Virus record (IMG/VR): IMGVR_UViG_3300047548_001346
Location: 1-21,383 of that record
Strand: one strand, 5' to 3'
Origin: a virus
DNA length: 21,383 nt
The position numbers and the translations under genes are program-made. Of the stretch, positions 19,954-21,383 are shown in pieces. Each line of letters opens with the position of its first letter. Within the stretch, counting starts at the first letter, position 1. The notes below the pieces were generated by a model. It saw only the letters and a program-made list of their open reading frames with translations. It searched no databases and was not told the origin of the DNA.

Positions 19954-19981
19954 ATTATACACACAACTTTTTATGTGTCAA
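19954..19981 (-). promoter_or_regulatory. Sigma70-type promoter driving the primase/thyX/nrd operon
   Basis: On the minus strand TTGACA (19981-19976) and TATAAT (19959-19954) are both perfect, separated by 16 bases. They lie in the 71-base non-coding gap before the primase. Early host-polymerase transcription of the replication and nucleotide operon is the natural reading. The spacer contains a short inverted repeat (ACACA/TGTGT), whose role is unclear. Confidence 0.75.
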
Positions 19982-19984
19982 GAA

Positions 19985-20380
19985 CTATTTTATGAGTTTT
20001 AGAAATAATGGTCCATATGATAAAAGGAATCCAACAGCTACACCACCGCCTGTAACCATCCATACCAATTTTTCAAATTTATTGAATTTTTCGTTTAAAT
20101 GTTGATGCTGTGTTCTTTGTTCATCACGAATGTCTTTAACTTCATCCCAAATTTCTTCTAATTTTTTATCCGTCTCGTTTCTTCTTTGTTCCATAAGGTG
20201 GGAAAATTGATTGTTAATTTTTTCTTGTTGATCCAATTTTTCTTCGTGTACTGCTAATAACTTTGATACGTTTTGTGACACTTCCGTTAACTTTTCAATG
20301 GACGTATCCAATCTATCTAACATCACATCCATTCTCTCAGCCTTACGTTGAAGGTCGTATATTACATTATCAGGAATCAT
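19985..20380 (-). CDS. Coiled-coil protein with C-terminal membrane anchor, 131 aa
   Basis: Long heptad-type helix covering about residues 8-105 (e.g. 'VMLDRLDTSIEKLTEVSQNVSKLL'), then one hydrophobic segment 'LVWMVTGGGVAVGFLLSYGPLFL' (about 106-128) and a short basic tail. The layout resembles phage XhlA-like or other tail-anchored coiled-coil proteins. Located downstream of the tail fibre and two small genes, so probably a late gene. The start overlaps the upstream stop as ATGA. Confidence 0.7.
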   Translation of the reverse strand: MIPDNVIYDLQRKAERMDVMLDRLDTSIEKLTEVSQNVSKLLAVHEEKLDQQEKINNQFSHLMEQRRNETDKKLEEIWDEVKDIRDEQRTQHQHLNEKFNKFEKLVWMVTGGGVAVGFLLSYGPLFLKLIK

Positions 20381-20520
20381 TTCTTATTCTCTTTAGTAGG
20401 CCTTTCTCTCTTCATCATAGGGACAATTTCACGTAATTTTTTCTTGTCTTTCCAATGAACAGGATCAGACCCTGTGCCTACTACTCCAGCTGTGGATACT
20501 GTTGGTGCGTTTTCGTTCAT
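20377..20520 (-). CDS. Small protein, 47 aa
   Basis: Begins MNENAPTVSTAGVVGTGSDP, then 'VHWKDKKKLREIVPMMKR'. GAGGAAG lies 3-5 bases before the ATG. ATGA overlaps at both ends link it to its neighbours. The Gly/Thr/Ser-rich N-terminus plus a basic helix is a pattern I have seen in small proteins near the tail-fibre genes of T4-like phages; function unknown. Confidence 0.72.
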   Translation of the reverse strand: MNENAPTVSTAGVVGTGSDPVHWKDKKKLREIVPMMKRERPTKENKK

Positions 20521-20909
20521 ATCTTCCTCAAAATTTTAACTATGTTTTCGTCCATTGGAATTAAGTCTGTATAAATTATTTTTTCGCTGTTGACATTAAA
20601 TAATTTTTCAGGTAATATATTTAACAATATTAAAAATGGCTTAATATATTTCAACTCATTTTTCATTTTTAAATATAAAATTTTACATAAAATTTCAGAA
20701 GTAAAAACATTACTTAAAATAATAAGGTGATTTAAAATCAACCGTTCTTTTAAATCACCTTCGTTTATATATCTTGTTATTAATTTTTTTATATATTTAA
20801 TGCGCTTTAAATCTTCAATGAACTCCTCAGTTGAATGGCACTGAGGATTATCATAGTGTTTTGCAGCATATATCAAAAAATTTTTATCATTCAAATTTTC
20901 ATTATTCAT
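20517..20909 (-). CDS. Conserved phage protein, 130 aa
   Basis: 'NFLIYAAKHYDNPQCHSTEEFIEDLKRIKYIKKLITRY' and 'GDLKERLILNHLIILSNVF' are well conserved in T4-like marine phages, where the gene sits close to tail-fibre or structural genes (I recall a DUF7207-type family, not certain). Mostly helical. It overlaps the fibre gene's 3' end by 8 bases. No function can be stated. Confidence 0.78.
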   Translation of the reverse strand: MNNENLNDKNFLIYAAKHYDNPQCHSTEEFIEDLKRIKYIKKLITRYINEGDLKERLILNHLIILSNVFTSEILCKILYLKMKNELKYIKPFLILLNILPEKLFNVNSEKIIYTDLIPMDENIVKILRKI

Positions 20910-21383
20910 TTTCTAATTTATTAATTTTTTCCTTTAGTGCTGCAACTTCTTTAGATAGTTCTTGAATTGCTTTAATCATTGGTGAGATGAATTCTTCATA
21001 TCTTAGTAATTGCTTACTGTGTTCATCTTCTTTGTCGCTGATTACCCAACCACCAAAGTTATCAACACCCATGTTATCAAGTACACTCTTAACTTCTTGT
21101 GCAATTAAACCATAGTGTGTGACTTTTGGCATTGTTTCATTTGAAACATAATTAGATTCAACTGTACCATCTTCTAGTTCATTTACAACTAAATCTTTAA
21201 TTTCTTCTTTTTTCTGATAAGATACTGGGCGAAGATTATTGATAAATGCTAATCCGAGATTAGAATCTACGATATCACTCTTGTATCTTACGTCAGAAGT
21301 TACCGTTAAAGCGTTTTCAGAATATATATTTCTCCACGCTCTTGCAGAACTTCCAATGTCATACGCATTATCTGCATAAGGAC
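20902..21383 (-). CDS. Tail fibre protein, C-terminal part with S74 intramolecular chaperone
   Basis: The gene runs off the right edge; 159 codons are seen, and an internal ATG at 21132 is not the start. The visible part opens with 'GSSARAWRNIYSENALTV' and then 'TSDVRYKSDIVDSNLGLAFINNLRPVSY', the peptidase S74 signature: the Ser-Asp of the self-cleavage site and the conserved Lys. 'HYGLIAQEVKSVL' and the C-terminal coiled coil 'PMIKAIQELSKEVAALKEKINKL' complete the trimerising chaperone. It assists folding of the fibre shaft and is then cleaved off. Host-recognition parts lie outside the window. Confidence 0.92.
   Translation of the reverse strand, partial: PYADNAYDIGSSARAWRNIYSENALTVTSDVRYKSDIVDSNLGLAFINNLRPVSYQKKEEIKDLVVNELEDGTVESNYVSNETMPKVTHYGLIAQEVKSVLDNMGVDNFGGWVISDKEDEHSKQLLRYEEFISPMIKAIQELSKEVAALKEKINKLENE

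Noticed and set aside
20902-21132. A separate 76-aa gene
   Set aside because: The frame stays open to the window edge with S74 motifs upstream of the internal ATG; it is the end of a longer tail fibre gene.
1-21383. CRISPR arrays, integrase, attachment sites, insertion sequences
   Set aside because: No regularly spaced repeats, transposase or integrase genes were found; the only mobile-type genes are the endonucleases.

Overview
The window is an A+T-rich, gene-dense piece of a virulent tailed-phage genome of the T4-like (Tevenvirinae-related) myovirus type. The evidence is a T4-style DNA primase with an N-terminal zinc finger, a T4 RNase H-type 5' nuclease, class Ia ribonucleotide reductase (NrdA/NrdB), the tail-fibre S74 chaperone domain, free-standing HNH and SegE-type GIY-YIG endonucleases, phage tRNAs with encoded CCA, and several octamers matching the T4 late promoter (TATAAATA). 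PstS, a SpeD-like protein, ThyX and the low GC suggest a marine or other aquatic host. The host itself cannot be read from the sequence; a SAR11-like or other alphaproteobacterial or beta-proteobacterial methylotroph host is a guess. All genes are on the minus strand except one SprT-like gene.

Layout, in the direction of minus-strand transcription (right to left). 21383-19985: the C-terminal end of a tail fibre, then three small conserved phage genes. 19981-19954: a good sigma70-type promoter. From there a tightly packed early/middle operon runs to about 8741: primase, ThyX, about eleven small accessory proteins (including an RF-1-domain-like protein with GGW instead of GGQ), NrdA, an HNH endonuclease, two proteins of unknown function, NrdB, PstS, and five small proteins including zinc-ribbon types. 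Nearly every junction is an ATGA, TGATG, TAATG or TAGTG overlap, so translational coupling is likely.

8713-4898: a membrane protein, a SegE-like GIY-YIG protein, an HNH protein that overlaps a tRNA-Leu, two tiny very basic ORFs, a YkuK-like RNase H-fold protein, a tRNA with anticodon CAU, a GNAT-like protein, and a pair of secreted cell-wall proteins (an RlpA-like lipoprotein and a TIGR02594/NlpC-P60-like cysteine hydrolase) closed by a hairpin terminator. 4852-1: a small ORF, a nucleotidyltransferase with a capsid-targeting-like N-terminus, the divergent SprT gene, glutaredoxin, a small SH3-like protein, SpeD-like decarboxylase, a GT4 glycosyltransferase, an unknown, RNase H, and the start of one more gene.

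The most interesting system is regulatory. At least five genes (127-aa unknown, SprT, nucleotidyltransferase, membrane protein, nrd-linked HNH) have a T4-late-type octamer inside an inverted repeat whose downstream arm covers or flanks the ribosome binding site or start codon. Read-through (early) RNA would fold and hide the start; RNA starting at the late promoter would lose the upstream arm and be translated. This matches the known T4 logic for e, soc, 49 and I-TevI, but here it appears as a repeated module on both strands and with different stem sequences.
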